From Treponema sp. (GTDB taxonomy: Bacteria; Spirochaetota; Spirochaetia; Treponematales; Treponemataceae): a stretch of 64,000 nucleotides of DNA. Positions 62,777-64,000 of the stretch are shown in pieces. Location: contig JAILKS010000034.1 of assembly GCA_024693715.1 (NCBI GenBank), positions 93,072 through 157,071 of the forward strand, in the 5' to 3' direction. Every line of letters begins with the position of its first letter. Positions within the stretch are counted from its first letter, which is position 1. Made by a program: the position numbers and the translations under genes. The notes under the pieces are model-generated. The model had not been told where the DNA came from, searched no databases, and saw only the letters and a program-made list of their open reading frames with translations.

Positions 62777-63889
62777 TTATTCCACGCAATATTTTCCGCT
62801 TAATGCAAGCACTGCAAACATATAAAGACAGTTGTCGTAATAACGGCGTTCACCGGTTCTTAGAGGAGTTTCCCAGAAACGTCGGACAATTTTTTCAGCC
62901 GCTTCAGCTCCTTTTTCAGAACATGCAGCCGAAGTCTGTGCCAGAGTTGCAAGCAGACCGATCGGATGCAGCGCTTTTATTTCAGTACCATCTTTCTGCA
63001 AAACAGGAGTTCCGTCTATTTTATATTTTTTATAGTCATCCGGATTAATATCTGCAAAAAAGTTCAACAGATTATCAGCTATTTTAGAAAAGCCTTCATT
63101 TTTTCCGTTCCATAAAACATCAAGACCAATATTCGCTCCTGTTCTGTATGCATCACTGTAAAAATCTCCGAAAGACCCCCATGGAAGAACTTTGTCCATA
63201 GGTGAACCGTCAAAATTACCATATTCAGGACACATACCTGTTTTTGGATTACAGGCTTTTATAAGATATTCGCGGCTTGCATTTTCTGCTTTCTTCCAGA
63301 AATCCCGGTCCTCTTCATCAGCCCATAAAGCAAAATAATGATAAAAATGCATTAAATGATAAGAAGGATCTGTAAAAGATGAGCCTGGAACAAAAAGAAT
63401 ATAACCGGTTTTATTATCCCACATAGGAACTTTATGATGCAAACATGTATGCAGAATCTTTTTTGCCCATGATGTATAATTATATATTCCTTCACCATCT
63501 CCCCATTTTTTTCCAGCCAGAAACAGCGCCATTGCAAAAAATTCTTCACCATCAGGAGCAGGACCATATGCATTTTTTATTCCGTCAGGAGCAACCGACC
63601 ACGCAAAATATCCTGCAAGTTTTCCTTCATTCATATACATGAATTCCATTGCAAATTTCCACATCCTGTCAAAATATTCCTTACGGTCCATAAGAACATT
63701 CATAAGCATTCCGTAAGACATTCCTTCCGTTCTGGCATCACAGTTTCCTGTATCCATAAAATAACCGGTATCATTTATTCCATTAAAATAAAATCTGGAA
63801 GGTCCTTCAAATATCTGTGTAAAAGTATCATTTACCTTTTTTTCAATTTCGTTAGGCTTATAGCCGTATTCAAAAAAAATATTTCTCAT
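62777..63889 (-). CDS. GH8 enzyme, likely reducing-end exo-oligoxylanase (Rex)
   Basis: 370 residues without signal peptide, so intracellular. The GH8 general acid is Glu55 in CDARTEGMSYGM, and Asp246 in GDFYSDAYRTGANIG fits the base. Length and the WGSFGDFYSDAYR pattern fit the Rex subgroup, which removes xylose from the reducing end of xylo-oligosaccharides, better than cellulases or chitosanases. This implies uptake of xylo-oligomers and fits a gut or rumen habitat. No ribosome site; a GATAAT box (63903-63898) ends 8 bases before the ATG. Confidence 0.85.
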   Translation of the reverse strand: MRNIFFEYGYKPNEIEKKVNDTFTQIFEGPSRFYFNGINDTGYFMDTGNCDARTEGMSYGMLMNVLMDRKEYFDRMWKFAMEFMYMNEGKLAGYFAWSVAPDGIKNAYGPAPDGEEFFAMALFLAGKKWGDGEGIYNYTSWAKKILHTCLHHKVPMWDNKTGYILFVPGSSFTDPSYHLMHFYHYFALWADEEDRDFWKKAENASREYLIKACNPKTGMCPEYGNFDGSPMDKVLPWGSFGDFYSDAYRTGANIGLDVLWNGKNEGFSKIADNLLNFFADINPDDYKKYKIDGTPVLQKDGTEIKALHPIGLLATLAQTSAACSEKGAEAAEKIVRRFWETPLRTGERRYYDNCLYMFAVLALSGKYCVE

Positions 63890-64000
63890 ACATTCATATT
63901 ATCATCTATTTTTAAACTATTTGGAAGAATAATATTAATAAATTGTATAAAAATATATAAAAAAAATAAAAAACTATTGACACTATATAAAGAAACTATT
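63890..64000. promoter_or_regulatory. AT-rich divergent promoter region
   Basis: Contains the GATAAT -10 of the GH8 gene (minus strand, 63903-63898, with TTCCAA 17 bases upstream) and, on the plus strand, a consensus TTGACA at 63977-63982. The -10 for the latter would lie at about 64000, so a plus-strand gene probably begins just beyond the window. Confidence 0.5.

Overview
The window looks like chromosomal DNA of a spirochaete of the genus Treponema, most likely a gut or rumen species. It is AT-rich and densely packed. It carries LolCDE, BamA/Skp/TamB and LptD-like outer-membrane assembly genes, a PUR-domain protein of the type known from spirochaetes and Bacteroidetes, CheW, and many secreted proteins without recognisable families. 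From memory, several gene orders match Treponema pallidum (tamB-bamA-skp-mutS; cheW followed by a DegT-like gene; a CapD-like gene, a DegT gene and an 'oxidoreductase' in a row). A GH8 exo-oligoxylanase-like enzyme points to xylan use. No tRNA, rRNA, CRISPR array, insertion sequence or prophage gene was seen, and no gap without a gene exceeds about 300 bases.

Layout. 1-3050: 3' end of coaX, then a secreted SPOR protein with a Glu-rich repeat region and a small exported protein. 3174-9475: a tightly coupled five-gene operon encoding a soluble CapD/PglF-type nucleotide-sugar dehydratase, a DegT aminotransferase, and three subunits resembling a xanthine dehydrogenase whose large subunit has lost the usual molybdenum-site motifs. 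9480-11834: phosphoglucomutase and a DnaQ-like exonuclease. 11831-18884 (minus): cheW, a DegT-like protein without the PLP lysine, nadK, recN, an unknown gene, an HD-domain protein, and a LysM/degenerate LytM protein. 18983-29809 (minus): tamB-bamA-skp-mutS and comF. 29904-32843 (plus): tmk, an unknown exported protein, a cysteine desulfurase and the PUR-domain gene. 32846-38511 (minus): rnhB, a secreted beta-helix-like protein, a phosphoribosyltransferase, and an ABC importer joined to clpC. 38508-49158 (minus): prfB (with a programmed +1 frameshift), a membrane protein, ftsY, a lipoprotein, the Lol transporter and clpC. 49223-50101 (plus): a secreted Fn3/TPR-like protein. 50103-63889 (minus): GH8, a CYTH protein, uvrA, lptD, then the phoH-HD hydrolase-ybeY-corC cluster and a TPR protein.

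The most notable points are: (1) the sugar-dehydratase/aminotransferase/degenerate xanthine-dehydrogenase operon, the best candidate for an undescribed system; (2) a repeated promoter geometry in which the -10 box ends 6-8 bases before a start codon lacking a Shine-Dalgarno sequence, suggesting leaderless mRNAs; (3) several enzyme-like proteins missing catalytic residues (DegT without lysine, LytM without zinc ligands, thymidylate kinase with Thr in place of the P-loop Lys); (4) the prfB frameshift, which moves the true start upstream; (5) four convergent gene pairs meeting with essentially no space and no visible terminator.
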